A stretch of DNA of 64,000 bases from Pachyseris speciosa (Eukaryota > Cnidaria > Anthozoa > Scleractinia > Pachyseridae), in the NCBI GenBank assembly GCA_016490735.1, contig JAEMWC010001135.1:41001-105000 (forward strand), read 5' to 3'. Positions within the stretch are counted from its first letter, which is position 1, and every line of letters begins with the position of its first letter. The notes under the pieces were generated by a model that was not told the DNA's origin, ran no database searches, and was given only the letters and a program-made list of their open reading frames with translations. Shown here in pieces: positions 11,961 through 25,300 of this stretch. The translations under genes and the position numbers were made by a program.

Positions 11961-12365
11961 ATACTGATCAACTTTTTGGCGAAATTTTATTACATTTCTG
12001 TAGATAAAATTAACTGCAAAATTTTCATTTATATATTCACATGAACTTGTCGTAATTTTTACTGAAAGCATTTAGTGGTGTTAAGGGGAGATCTCGATCG
12101 GTAACCGGGCTCATGGGAAGAGGCGCTTAATCGCTTCACAAAAATTCAAATACGGTCATACCTAAAGCGTGTGAGTGTTTTTGCATAAGTTCTAACAATC
12201 AAAGCTACAAATCGCTATTAAATAAAAAAAGTATAGTCGCTGTTTTCCTGGCATGTCTCAGCGCTAATGCTTGTGTACATGCCGTATCTCAGTGATGAAG
12301 TTTAATTTCGTTGCGCCTGTTCACGTTTGAATCGACTTGCTCTGTCCTCTTTTGATATGTTACTA

Positions 12366-12505
12366 AACGATGGGAATGGAAAATGGAGAACTAGGAACAG
12401 AGAACGAGGAACGGGGAACGGGGAATGATGAACCGGGAACGGGAAATCGGGGAACCGGGAACGGAAAACCAGGAACCGGGCACTGGGCACGGGAGTCTGG
12501 GAACC
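12366..12505. repeat. G-rich minisatellite (about 7 bp, GGGAACG-like)
   Basis: Degenerate repeats of GGGAACG, GGGAATG and CCGGGAAC. They give opposite-strand low-complexity ORFs that are not genes. Confidence 0.85.
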
Positions 12506-12519
12506 AGTGTACAGTGGTA

Positions 12520-15500
12520 ATCCGCCCAAAATTCAAGATGGCGCACGAAAAACAGGTAAACAGAGAAAATATGAAGCTAATTTACCATTTACAGTGTAAT
12601 TAAATGACTCATATTCCTGGGCGAGAATTTTGAAGTAAACGGTTCTGCAATGGTTGCCACCATTTGTTTGGTGATTCTCCTTTTCCCTTCCTGAAATCGT
12701 CATTTTACGCCGGATTACATGCACAAAAGTGTTCCTAAAGCCCAACATCGATCATTATCAGCAGAAAAGCAGCGAGGAGGTAACAGATCGAGATAACACA
12801 AGTAACGGTATATTTATTCAAATAACTGCATGCAGAGATACATATAATTACCACTGAACAACGAGTGAAGAAATAAGCTTGTTTGTACAAATAAAAATAT
12901 ATTAAATAAGCCAAAACATCAGGAAATACAAGTTAGAATATAATCTTGAATCGATAAACTTTTAAACAACAGCAAGCATTGACAGAACTTTAAAATGTCA
13001 TTTTATTTTTGGTCAGTTGTCTTGTTTGGAAGTCCCTCAAAAGAGCTTTAAAAAGATGTTAAAGATATATGGTTTGCTAACCCAGGTTAAAAATTGTCTT
13101 TTAGTGAAAATAGCATTTCCCTTCTTGGACTATTTTCCATTTTTACTCGGGATACTGTAAGTATACCGAGTTATAAAATGTGTTAGATTTCAGTCTTTTT
13201 TTTTTTCCTGTGCAGCAAAATGCACAATACAATTACGTTCCGGTGTTTTGATTGGCCAATGCACAATAGCAGGCACGTGGCGGTGTGTTCATTGGTTAAA
13301 GCAAACCACATAGTCCAAAGGTCGAAAGGCTAACATCACGCGACGGTCAGTTGTTTTTGTAATGTGATACTTTCCACTTAATACGTGACCGTAAGTGAAC
13401 ACCCAAGGTTAAATAATCCACGTTGACCGCCTCAACAAATTTTCCTGCATATATCTTTGCAAAGTTGTGAAGCTAGATTTTAATACAGTACAGACTGACC
13501 CCGTGAAAAGGTTTGCCGAGTTTAAGGAAAGGTTGGAAGCCTCGCACGTGCTGTGAGTATCGACTCGAATATAGAACGTTGTGACAGTTCTATATTTAGA
13601 AAATCGCAAAGTTGTTTTGATATAATTTGATTCGGATGATATCGCATCTCGCAGTTCTATATTTAGAGACAAGTTTGCGAATTCTTGGTTTTCACGTGAC
13701 GTCAGGAACACTAAAATTATACATTTAGATTTTTTACCTTCATCAGGTAAATGATATTCTAAAGATATATCTGCTGGCCTCTTTTCAACCAAGTAACACG
13801 CTTTGTTTTGAAAATAGAGCAGTTTGAATTTCGAGTTTTTTGACAATGCGTGACATCAGGATTGCTTCTGAGAAACATGTCACATACACGGAAAAGATTC
13901 GCCTTGTGTTTTCAAGTTCTGAATAACCAATGTGTTAAGAGAAGTATCTATGCGAATGTTTTCAAGCTTAGCAGAGAGAAAAAATGCTTCGAGAGAGTCG
14001 ATTTTGATGGGTTTTGTCTTCACCATCGACTTTGCCTGACTGTTTCTTATTGTTGGAAGTAATAATAATTATAATTATTATTATTATTTCCAACAATAAG
14101 AAACAGTCAGGCAGTGATAATAATTATAATAATTATTATTACTTCCAGCAATAAGAAACAATCAGGCAAAGTCGATGGTGAAGACAAAACCCATCAAAAT
14201 CGAGTTTCGCTTTCTTTTGCTGACAATGTAATTGGCTAACAAAACTCCCAGAACACTCATAGCTGAACCCAATAATTACTCCAAGATTCTCTTGCATGCA
14301 GATGCCATTTTGGCATTGTTGTTGTGAATTCAGATAAGATCATGTTTTCGGGTTATTACCTTGGGTTTTGTCTTTCTCTCGAAACTCAAATAGAAACTAC
14401 CCCAATGTCCAGGCTAAAAAAGGAATGGTTAAGACGAAAACAGATTCTATTTTTCACAAATAGTTGACTGTCATGAGCTTGTAAACACTTAATGTTTTCC
14501 TTAGTATTGGTATAATTTTTGAGACCTTAGAAATTTTTTAGGAGATGTTTTGCTTGGTAATTGAGATAGGATAATGACCTGACACCTTTTGTAGCATTAC
14601 GATACGATAATCTTTATTTAAACACGATCAATTCATCAACCCATAAAAATACATATCACATACGCTAAAATATTTCATATTCAAACTGTGTACTGTAACA
14701 CTAAAAGCTCAAACTGTATACTGTAACACTAAAAGCTCATAGCTCCTAAGAAGTAGGCAGTTCGGTATGGTATTGCTGAACACGTGGGCTGCATCCTGAT
14801 AAAAGTCCACTTGCTGTGAAGCCTATTACAGGTGTTTCAGTGAATGATGCTGGAAAACAGGCCCTTTTGTATAAACAGTTCACCATCAACATTCTGACTG
14901 CGTTTCTTAGGTTTTTCAAAGTTGCAAAATTTAATAATTTTGTAACTTACAATATGTTAATTTTACCAGCATTGTGGGCAAAGCAAAGGTACCAGAAATA
15001 AAGTTTACGTAGTAAAACATGGCGAAAATATGTGTCTAGCATTATGCTGATGATTTCTTAAATATGATCAAAGCCGTGTTGATGAAACAGTGATGATTCA
15101 CTTGAGCTGTGCAACAACACTGCAGCAACACTCCTGCGTTTCCCATAAAGAAAGCTTTCTGGGCTAACAACATAAAAGGAAACGAAAGTTGAACAGGTAG
15201 AAAATCACGTCGCGACATGAAGGTTAACATAACCCTGTATTGTTGTAATCAGTCAAAGATTTCTTAAATATGGGCAAAATCTTTAGGATGACATTCAACT
15301 GTGCCATACGTTGAGTTCCCGGTCTACTTCATTTGCGCCACTTAGGAGCTTTGAATGGCACTAGCAAACAGTAGGGAAAAAATTACAAAGGTAGGAACGG
15401 CAATTAAATAACCCATGACAATATTTACGTGCGGTTGTAATGTGGGCCTTTAATATGCGGAAACACGTTAAAAAACGGCAAAATGTTCACTTTTCCGTAC
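12520..15500. other. Non-coding interval with hairpin and short duplications
   Basis: No gene recognised. It holds a piece (about 13670-13830) related to the right end of the 62.3-62.9 kb TIR element, a foldback at 13998-14203, and a 28-bp direct duplication (14684-14739) containing ACTGTAACACTAAAAGCT. The minus ORF of 145 codons at 13409-13846 has no domain I recognise. Confidence 0.45.
13998..14203. repeat. Foldback (hairpin) repeat with AT-rich centre
   Basis: The left arm begins TCGATTTTGATGGGTTTTGT and the right arm ends with its reverse complement. Arms extend through GCCTGACTGTTTCTTATTG. The centre holds a ~65-bp unit duplicated in tandem, so the stem can pair in two registers. A MITE-like structure, non-coding. 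Confidence 0.8.
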
Positions 15501-15519
15501 AGTTTGTACTGCGCTAGAG

Positions 15520-15703
15520 CCCAGGACCTCTGCAACCTTTGTACATGCGCAGCCATGTGCTCAAACTGAGGGAAAAAACCGAGACCCACATTGGTACACC
15601 CGTAGGGTTAACGAGGCTATTCACATAAGACTTCACCCTAACAACATTAACAGGGTAAGTGGAATTGAAATTCCTGAAGCGTGGATGCCTACGATCTAAC
15701 AAC
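15520..15703 (+). pseudogene. PLE ORF C-terminal relic
   Basis: The plus frame from 15592 reads WYTRRVNEAIHIRLHPNNIN, then R, then VSGIEIPEAWMPTI and a stop. W(F/Y)TR.V.EAIHIR.H...NR.SG.EIPEAWMPT is the conserved extreme C terminus of GIY-YIG Penelope-like proteins. The upstream endonuclease is not readable. The hammerhead-like motif 165 bp downstream fits a PLE 3' end. Confidence 0.7.
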
Positions 15704-15866
15704 ACAACAGCCGATCAGTACCAAAGCGGACCGCTGAGGGAACAATTTCTAGTGTGAACGACAAGGATCGAAATCCTCCAATCAACAACAGCTAAGCGAG
15801 GATCGCAACGCACCAATCACTACCAGCCATGGTGCTTCTTATACTCACACGCAGCCAGTCGACACC

Positions 15867-15911
15867 ATCGCCTGATGAAGACCAGCAGTATAGCGGTCGA
15901 AACGTCGCGAT
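15867..15911 (+). ncRNA. Hammerhead-like ribozyme motif in PLE 3' end
   Basis: Seen: stem I ATCGC (15867-15871) pairs with GCGAT (15907-15911). CTGATGA (15872-15878) is followed by one extra A, then stem II GACC/GGTC around an 11-nt loop, then GAA (15899-15901) and a minimal stem III ACGT with C at 15906 as the predicted cleavage nucleotide. Known: hammerheads with very short stem III occur in PLEs and may act as dimers. The extra A after the CTGATGA box departs from the canonical core, so activity is uncertain. Confidence 0.55.
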
Positions 15912-16051
15912 CCACATCTTTGTGACTCAGTCGTGAGACAAAAGATTAACTCAGCTATCATTTTAAACCACGATGACGAACACCTTTCATAATATTGATT
16001 TTCAGATATTAGGAACATCCTCTTCATTTTGACCTGCCTGTTCATCACAAA

Positions 16052-16083
16052 CTCGTTCCCAGGGCTTTTTCCCTGGGAACGAG
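16052..16083. repeat. Perfect short hairpin
   Basis: CTCGTTCCCAGGG, a CTTTTT loop, then CCCTGGGAACGAG. A 13-bp perfect stem upstream of the KH gene, most likely the remains of a foldback repeat. Confidence 0.8.
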
Positions 16084-16338
16084 GTTGTGTTCATTACTTC
16101 GCGCTCAATGCACTGACAGAATTGTGTCGCGCCGAGTCGATCATATTCCAAAACAACAAAGAACGGTTTGACCTCTAACCTTCTCGTTTTATAATATAGC
16201 TCGCGCATCTTTTTATTGAAATTGAGTGTGCCTTATGAGTAGGGGTTGACACATTATTCCGGAATAATTTCGAGCACAAAACTATAGCCCATTTCGGAGT
16301 TGTGCAGGGAACTGGGGCGAGTTTTGCCAGTGAGAAAA

Positions 16339-16389
16339 ATGTCTCCATCGGATTTTTATTTAGATGACGAACTCACATCAGCAAAGCAG
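16339..16389 (+). CDS. KH gene candidate exon 1 (start codon)
   Basis: ATG at 16339 gives MSPSDFYLDDELTSAKQ, then CAG|GT at the donor. To enter the KH frame the intron must end at AG 16440-16441, only 52 bp, with a C/T-rich tract before it. A 30-bp intron ending at 16419 would run into a stop. An alternative start is ATG 16364 in the KH frame without any intron. Confidence 0.45.
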
Positions 16390-19300
16390 GTCATTTTTTC
16401 TTCATCCTTTGAATTGCAGGCTAGCCTACACCCCCCTTAAGAGACACCGAACCGAGGACCTAATGGTCACGGAACGTGTTGAGGTATCAAAGGATGTGAG
16501 AAGTCGCGTCATCGGAAAGGGAAGATGGGTGATTAACGAAATAATGAAGTCGTCAGGAGCGGTGATCAGATCGGGAGGAAAAGAAGATGAATGGTTCACT
16601 GTTAGCGGTAATGCAGAGCAATGTGAGCATGCTAAGAAGCTTATTTTAGACAAAGTGGTGAGCCCTAATACATTAATATGATCTAAGAATAGTGTGCTTC
16701 TATGTAAGTCATTACCCCAGCAATTATGTAATTTGCCATCGTTCTGATCTTCTCGATCGCTGGCTACTGAAAAGTAACAGACTTATTTGATATATAGCTT
16801 ACAAGTAATAAGTAGAGCTGTGATGAGATATAATTTTCAAGTTCGGCCGACCCCCGGCCAACCTCAACAAATCGTGGTCTTTTTGCAACCACTCAGTGTT
16901 CTTTAATTCGGTCACGCGCGCATGTCTCTGATCATCTCTACAGTTAGAGAATATGAACCTAGACCTAACAACCCACTCCTCTCTATCAACTTGGTCACTG
17001 ATTTATATCATGAGAGTTTTCAAATACCTTACTAATAATTTGAAATATATAGCAAATTACCGTTTGTTTGTTTTTTTGTTTTTTTTTCCAATTTGCGATA
17101 CCTGCGTTAGACATTGAGAGATCAAGATGTAAGTGTTGGTCGCAGTAGAGAAAATAAAGCCTAAAATAAATTCAGCCTTGTACGGGAGTCGATCCCGCGA
17201 CTTCTCCGATGCCGGTGCAGGGTTGGCACAGTGGTGGGAGCGCTCGCCTTCCACCAATGTGTCACAACCAACTGTTCTCACTGGTGATTTCTCCATCAGA
17301 AACTGCCCATGTAGCTTTTTACTTCTCACCTCCTCCTTCACGTCCACCTCTTAATCGCATTCGTCTCCTCACCATCCCATTTCAACCCCCCCCCCCCCCT
17401 GCGGCAGGCGGAATCCTTTCTTTGCTTTCAATTCTGACACTTACTTAGCTGGGCTTGCTCTGGTGAGCTCTACACAGTCGTCTACTGCTATCAAGCCCCG
17501 CCCTCCTGCATTTTTTAGTAGGTAGAGCCATGCGACCCTATCACGAGGGTGGAAGGAGTTGTACAAAGTAAAATACTTTCTGGTTTTTCTATCGAGTTGT
17601 CTTAGTTCTTCACGAGACCAATCAATAAACGCAGCTGTATATCGCACTAAAGACACGACCCCGGTATTTACAGCGCGTATTACATTCCCTCCATTCAGCT
17701 TCGACTTGAGCAGTTTTCGGATTCTGCGGAAATATTCCTTCGTCACGTTGGATTTCATTTCGCTACACCACATTTGATCACTTTCCAGTACCCCAAGATA
17801 CCCTTCTCCAGGTTCTCTATTTCTAGCTCGATCCTTCGCTCTGTTGATTCCTGCTAAACATTTTGTTTGAATTAAGAGGGCGTGTTTTTGTTTAGATTAA
17901 AATGTAGCCAAAACGTAATCAAAAACGAGAACGAGTAGCAGCCTTTCCACTTTGAAAGCCGTGCTTTTTATGTCGAGTTTGGGCTTCAACATCCCAAAAT
18001 AAACCACAATTAATCTTCGGATAACAGAGCCCGTTTAGTCAAGATAGATGTCTTGCCTGGCAAGATCGTTTTCTTTCTCCGAATTATCCACCTGGGATTG
18101 TAGTAGTTTATAAGTAGGACTCCATTCCTTATCTTCTTTTATACAGAAGGAGGTACAAGAAAGGATGCGCGAAGGAGCTCCCCCGGCGATCTTGTTGAGG
18201 TTCCAGATAAATACAAAGGTTTAGTGATTGGTAAAGACGGAGATAATCTTAAGCTCATGAGTACTCTTACAGGAGCTAAGGTGATATGTAAGGACAGGAA
18301 ATTGTATATAGTCAGTGGAACAGACGAACAAAGGCAACGGGCAAAAATATACATCAAAAGGACTGTGGTAAGCAGATCATTACGCTCTATTTCAATTCAG
18401 TTCAATTCACCGAAGTGGAGGTGGCTAGTCAGGGAGGTGGCTTTACTTCGCCGCTTCGCGGCTCGGTAAATATCCACCGCTAACCAACAACACTGATGTG
18501 AATAGTTGTACAGTGAGATAATATACACCACACGAAATTGATTTTAATTCATATATTCCAGCAACGATTGCAATATTTTCCCGCGCAAAGGACTGAAACA
18601 ATAAGCCATCCGTTTTCTCGCTGACTGCAGATAAAATTTCGGAAGATGATGGCGACATTTCTCAAATGGAGTCGCAAACTCTCTCTGTATTTGAAACCAT
18701 TCTGTAAAAAATATCATTCAACTTTGTGAACAAGTGAGGTTTCGGTCACCTTATGGTACTGCAACAAAACTTAAACTGTGGTAATTGTCCACCTTGAAAA
18801 GGAGCACATGCAGAATGTCCTGTTTTAAAAAAAACATGAGGTGTTATTTACCAGTTTCAAAGAAGGTTTCCCTTACCTTACAAAAAGTATGCTAGGTTTT
18901 CCTGTCTGAACTCTCAGCAAGTACCTGGAGCCATAAGATGTCGGATCAGTGGGCCAATTTATACATTATATCTGTTGACTAACCATGTCCTATTGCGTAT
19001 AGTTTTACACAAGGCGATGGTAAACTAAATTAATACATACTGTAAGATAAAACCTCTGCTTAATCTTGATTGAAGTGGAACAGTTACGGGAAATAAAAAA
19101 GGAATTTAGTTGACTAAATTTTGGGTACTTTACTGCAATGAATAAACCGCACTGTAAATCTGCACTAAGATAAACTGATTTCTTGTGCAAAATTACCTCA
19201 CTCAATTCTTGCTTTCAATAGAATTCATCTAGAGTCAAAGGTATCGAAAACGAATTCAACAAAGCCTATTGTTACGTTGATGGTTTGAATCTTCCTGCGG

Positions 19301-22300
19301 ACTGCAGACTCAAACTGGAGCCATTGGTGCAAGAAGATCGAATGTTTCTTCCGGGACCGCACGCGCAGTATCGACTGCGACCATCAGAGGATGATGACTT
19401 GCAGGTATGACCCTTTTCGCTGTTCTTTATTTATTTTATACCAGCCAGTGAAACCAACAGTTGCTCCAAAGATAGTTACTCTTTCTTTTAACAGCAGATC
19501 GGCACTAAAGCAATCACTGGGACAGATCAAGCCATACCATACCATACCATACCGTACCGTACCGTACCGTACCGTACCGTACCGTACCGTACCATACCAT
19601 ACCATACCATATCATAATAACCATGCACACCAACTGACCATGCCATAACCACGTCATCCCATGCCTAAAAGAAATCATACCATACTGTACTAATCTATAC
19701 ATTATAAATGTTCAAATAATTACGCGCGCTATGATTGGTCGAATCGAGTCCATCATACTTCAACAGATGCACGCGCCCTACGTCACGCGTGTGCCTTGTG
19801 AAATTATGATGCACCCAGGCTACGTCACAAGTGTGTGTGAATGCAAATCTCTGGAAATTTAAAAGGAAAATGAAGTAAACAGTAAAAAAATATGTGATTC
19901 AGTCCATATGTGACATTGTTTTGAACATAAATATTAAAGCAAAATTTGGGGATTCGAGTGTCGTCAAATTTCATCAATTGTCTTCCAGTAGGAAAGCTCG
20001 CGCAATTCTCCGAGCCATTTTTATAAAAGAAATAAAAAATTTTGTTTCTTGCACAGCGTTGAGTAATAAAACACTTGTGAACACTCGAGAAGTGCAAGAA
20101 GCACTCGCCTACGGCTCGTATCTTAGGTCATACCATGCCATACCATACCTTACTGCACTATCCCGTGCCATAAGAAACCATACCGTTTCGTACCGTACCG
20201 TACCATACCATACACGTCTACTGCATGTAGATATCCTAAGTTTTCCTTTACACTCGTGGTATGCCCAAGGTTGCATGTAAGCCATGTTATCCACTATGAA
20301 GTCAATTCTTTTTGTAGGATTTTTGTGGTCCGCGTGATCAGCCAGGCTATATGCTCAAACTTAAGGAATCAGTTTTGGAATCTCTTCTCCAAATTAAACG
20401 TGAAATGAAAGGGAAAGAATACTTGATGCTCGACATGTGGTGTCACTTTGGCCTGGGCATCATCCGAGGACCTGACGAAGGTTAGAGCATTCATTTTTAT
20501 TGTTTTTGCCTGCTCTCTGGATGATTATCAAAATGAAAATTGAAATTGAAGACGCAATATTTTTTCCTTGATTTATTAATGTGAAGAAACGTACGTTCGT
20601 TGGCACCAGAGATTGGTAGCCCTACGTTCTGTTCAACGGCTTAATTACATCAATGATTCTCCCCTTTTGGAGTTAACTGATTGTAACTGAAAACCTCTTA
20701 TAAACCATTCAATAATGATAGTATGACTTCTTCTTCTGGAATCATCTAGCGTTCGAACGGAATTGTAACCAGTGCTTTGTGTGTTTTTTTTTTTTTTTTT
20801 TTTCATTGTTATGTTCAGTAATTAGTATATATTCACGTCATCTGCGTAAAGCGTGTCCCGTGCTTGAGGCCGCAATTGCCTGAGTGTGATATGGTAACCT
20901 AACGCTTTCCAAATTTGACAATTTGACAAGAAGGAACATGGGTCTTGAACCATTTTAATGGAAATTACTTAGCGATAGTATCACAACCTGAACGTCAAGC
21001 GGGTTTATACGCTGTTGTTCAATTTTATCCTTGGTTTATATTTTTCTCCCTTTGGTCAGTTTGGGTGTGGTCAAAAAATAAAGGGTGAAAAATTTTAAAC
21101 CAAGCATAAAATTAAACCAAAACATATTATTTACTTTTTGACTGAGTTGGAGGGAAGAGAAGAAGTTAAGCTCTCGGTCATGGCGCACGGACCTATCGCA
21201 CGGCGGACCTGACTTTGTACTCTTTATCAGCACTCAGAAGATGTAGTTTTCATAAAATAAGCTATAGGATTGAGTTCCACAGAAAAATTATCCAGTTTGT
21301 TGTTTCTATTTTCCATCTGATTGTTAATTGAAATTACATGGTTAGACGCGGAAAAATCCTCTAACATCGTATAAGTGTTCCTAACAGGGCCGTACGGCGT
21401 TTTCCGGCCCTGCTCACGCTAATGCGTACGGACCTCAGTCATATGGGGATTCTCTCTCGCGCGCGGGGCCGTACAGGTCAGATCACAAATACCTGTGTTG
21501 ACTGTGAACCTGACTCTTAAAACTATGTGCATGTTATAGGGGAAGCAGATGACGGAGAATGGACGGTTGACGAAGCAAATACAAAGTTTGAGCCATCAGC
21601 TGAAGAAAATTGGCGAACTGCTTTCAACCAAGGAGTGAATCTGAACGAGAAAATCTTTCAAGAATATACCTGCGACAAGACTTCAGAAGAATACATAGCA
21701 AGATATGATTTGACATTTTTAACACCTTGCGCTCACGAACTGAGATGTAAGGTAAGTTGAACGAATCTGAGTTTAAAACAAGTAAACCTTCTTTTCTGTC
21801 GAGGGCGTACATCCATTTGGCTAATGAGCAAATACTGTATAGTAATTACACTGCTGGCAATCCCTTTTTCGATAGTCGAAGCGTAATCTATCAACTTCGC
21901 GGCGAGCTATAGTGTGGCCGGGAGAGGTTTGGCCAGTCTCGCTGCGCGATTGGCGCAAGCTCCCCACTATCCAGAAAGGGACTGTTAGCAGTCTACCGTA
22001 AAAGCTCTATTAAGCCTCCCCCGTCTCTGTTAACCCCCCCTCTTCAATTAGCCCCCCGTTTGGAAGTCGGTTTTTTTAATAAGCCCCCCCCCCACCCCCA
22101 TCTCTAATAAGTCCCCCACTTTTGGGACACGAGATTTTGTTATTAGTCCCCCCGCCCATTCCCTCTTACGAAATCCACTTCATGAGGCCCAGTTGGTTTG
22201 TTTTTAAACAAACACGCACTAAAACACATAATACTCTTTGCTGCTCTGTGTTAAGTTGTTTGAGTTTTGTACAAAAACTATTTTAAGACGAAAATGGGAT

Positions 22301-25300
22301 GTTTAAGATTTGAAATAAGCCCCCCGTTAATGAGGCCTGAAATTAAATAAGCCCCCCGGGGGGTTAATTAGTAGAGTTTGTCAAGAATGTTCAAGTTCAC
22401 GCTGCAACCAGGTGGACAATCAGACATGGTTTGAAATGTCAGGAACACGGAAAAGCACTGATCGACAGCCCTTTCCAGACCTTGAACCTCTCTCGTTGCG
22501 AATCTAATACATTTAAAACTCTAGAGCGACTGTGAAACGGGCATAATTCTGCCCAACTTAATTTACGAAATCTCCGTCTTACAACAGAAAGAAGCAATCT
22601 TCACTGTATCACCAAAAACGGGGAAAAAACGAGGTTCAGTTATTGCTAAATAACAGTGAAAGATTTTGCATGATTTATTCGGTCACTTACTTTAGATTTT
22701 AAAGCTCGTAAGAAATGGAAACAATCGTATGTCACAGCATATTCCCTAACAAAAGGCCTTGAAGAGGACACGTGGTTGCTGGTAAAAAAACACACACCAG
22801 GAGAAGGAAAAGAATGGGCAAAATATGAATTCATTCAGTAAAATTGTTCATCGAGGGTCGAACGGACAAGAGCGAGCACATGTCAAAACAAAATGCAGAG
22901 TTTACAGTGTCAAACGTTATTCCTACGTTTGGTCAGCGGTTTCTCCAAAGTCGGAATATACATGTAACAAGCAAGGCTGATACTACGTGAGAAAAGTTTG
23001 CGAAACAGCTGTCCGTGGTTGCAGCCCCACTTTATCGAGTCTCGGTCATGTTGGTGTCTCGGAAAGTCAACTTTTCTCACGTAGTATCAGCCTTGCGTAC
23101 ACTTCTGGATATCGAAAATAGTGCCAATGGTTAACGATCGCCAAGGTGCAAAACTCTACGTATCCATTTTTGGATATTCGCGTTTTTTTGTGAGATTTAT
23201 GACGTCATAAGCACGCAAATTCATACCATTTCGTCATTATCATTGCAGTCATGTACGTTAATAACAATCGCTTACGTAGGCTTGTAAGCAAGGCTGTAAT
23301 ATCTCCGATTGGCAAAAAAAATCGGAACTTCACATAATTCCTCCAAGTTTTAGGGATTTTTCTCTCTAAAGCGCGGTTGGGGCCAGGGGCAAGTTGCACA
23401 TGTGCAATAACAATTCATAAATTTTAAATGTTCACCTCTTCGCACGTTTCACCAATATATTTGCAAAAACACTGAAATACCGTGTTTTACAAATACAATC
23501 CGTAAAAATCCCTTGGCAACAACGCTAAGTTTGTAGTTAAGTTAGTCCCCCCCTCATGCAGTCGATGACATAGAGGTTACTGGCAATTGTTGCCAGTAAC
23601 CACAAAAATGGAGCACATACGGTTCCGAGTTGAGGTTCAAATAACGGGAATTGGGAGACTAAAGCAAAAGGCCGTTATTGCGTTGTTTTAAAATCAGATT
23701 AAAATTTATCAGTCATTTATGACTGATCACGCTAAGGGGCCTTAAGCCAATCACAAGCGCCAGAAACAATCGGAAATTTATGCATTAGGTTCGGTATACG
23801 TATGAATTATTTGCCGCTCGAGTGTCTCATGAATACGGTACCTCCTGCTGAGATTAATGTTGGTTGCACACCAAATTAATGCTTGCTTTAGACATCGCTT
23901 AGTTGGAAGACTTAATTTACCAGTTAGGTTCTGCACACGAGTTTGGGAGGGGGGGGGGGGGGGTAGGGTGTGGAGAGGGACGGAGGATTACGGATTATGT
24001 CTTTTCAGATAATGCCACCAAAAGATTTTTCAGATAGTTTTAGCATTTGACTCACGTTGTGTTAAATTTCACCTTCAGTTCTATTAGTGAAGAGCTCTGG
24101 TTGATATTGCGACACTCAATTTAGTTTTTAATTGTTAGTTGTTATTAGTTTCTTTACCCGGCTGCTATCTTGCCTTCGTCTACCCTTTACTCCCTGTTCC
24201 TGCCACAGTGACCTCCTCCCTGTTTCCCTTCGGCTGATATGAACACGTGAAATTACCAGTCTTCGTATAGGGCGTATGCACGTTACGTCATCACCGCCAT
24301 GTTGGTGTACCGTGGGCAAAAGATTTCTCGTTAGCTTCTTTTGTTATTGTCCACCAACATGGCCGCCAACCCATTGTCATTCGAATCTCTGGAGACTGGT
24401 TGCATACCCTCTATACTTGCACCTATTTAGCCTAGAGGGAAGGAGTTCCTGTTAAGAACGTAATAATGACGTTTTATTATAAAAAATGTCTACATTTTTA
24501 GCCGCACCATTGTAGTGATTTGCGATTAGTTTTGAGATCTTGAGTCAATTTACCATTTCAGCGGTTGTGGATAAATTTTAAATTTCTTAAACGAAATTTA
24601 GGTTTACCGTTCCTGGGTGGTTGACCCTTTTCATAGTGGTGCCCTACAAATTATTCTTTTATTTTTATGATAATTAAACTTACTAGCCTCGTCAGCGTGT
24701 GCAAAACTCAATAGCATGTTTACTTTAAAGCCGCGCAGGGCACTTAACATATGTATTTATTTAAAGACTATGCACGAACCGTGCGACTGATTCCGACGAT
24801 GCGTGGAAAATACATGAGAAGAGAATTTACATTCTAAATTTATTCTAAATTTATTCAATACATTGTGGGCGCGATCCATTTGGGCAAAAATTTCGGTTTG
24901 AATTTCCGAAATACTCAGGTGTCAAATGGAATGGTTTTTTCCACTTCAGTAAACCGGTTTCGTCCCATTGGCATAACGCAGATTCCGCCATCCCTCCTTC
25001 GACATCTGACAGCAAAGGAAACTGGGGGAGCCGAGTGTCTCACCGAAATGAAATGCCAAATGGAACAGAAAATTTCCCGGTAATTCCGATATTTCGGGAA
25101 AATGGACAACCTCGAGAGGTTGACCAAAATTTTCAAGATGAACTTTCGGGAAATAACCGTTCCATTTACCTCTGAACCGAAAATTCCGAAATTTTTGACC
25201 AAATGGATCGCGCCCTGTGTGTTCGGCGTCTTGCTGATTGCACGTGTGATTGAAATCTCGAAGTATGAACTTCTTGCACATTTTTGAATATATTAGAGGA

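Noticed and set aside
12302..12603. Opposite-strand ORFs with PFPVP or GTGN repeats
   Set aside because: Translations of the GGGAACG minisatellite.
16390..16419. 30-bp intron after KH exon 1
   Set aside because: Too short and leads to a stop at 16440; the 52-bp alternative keeps the frame.
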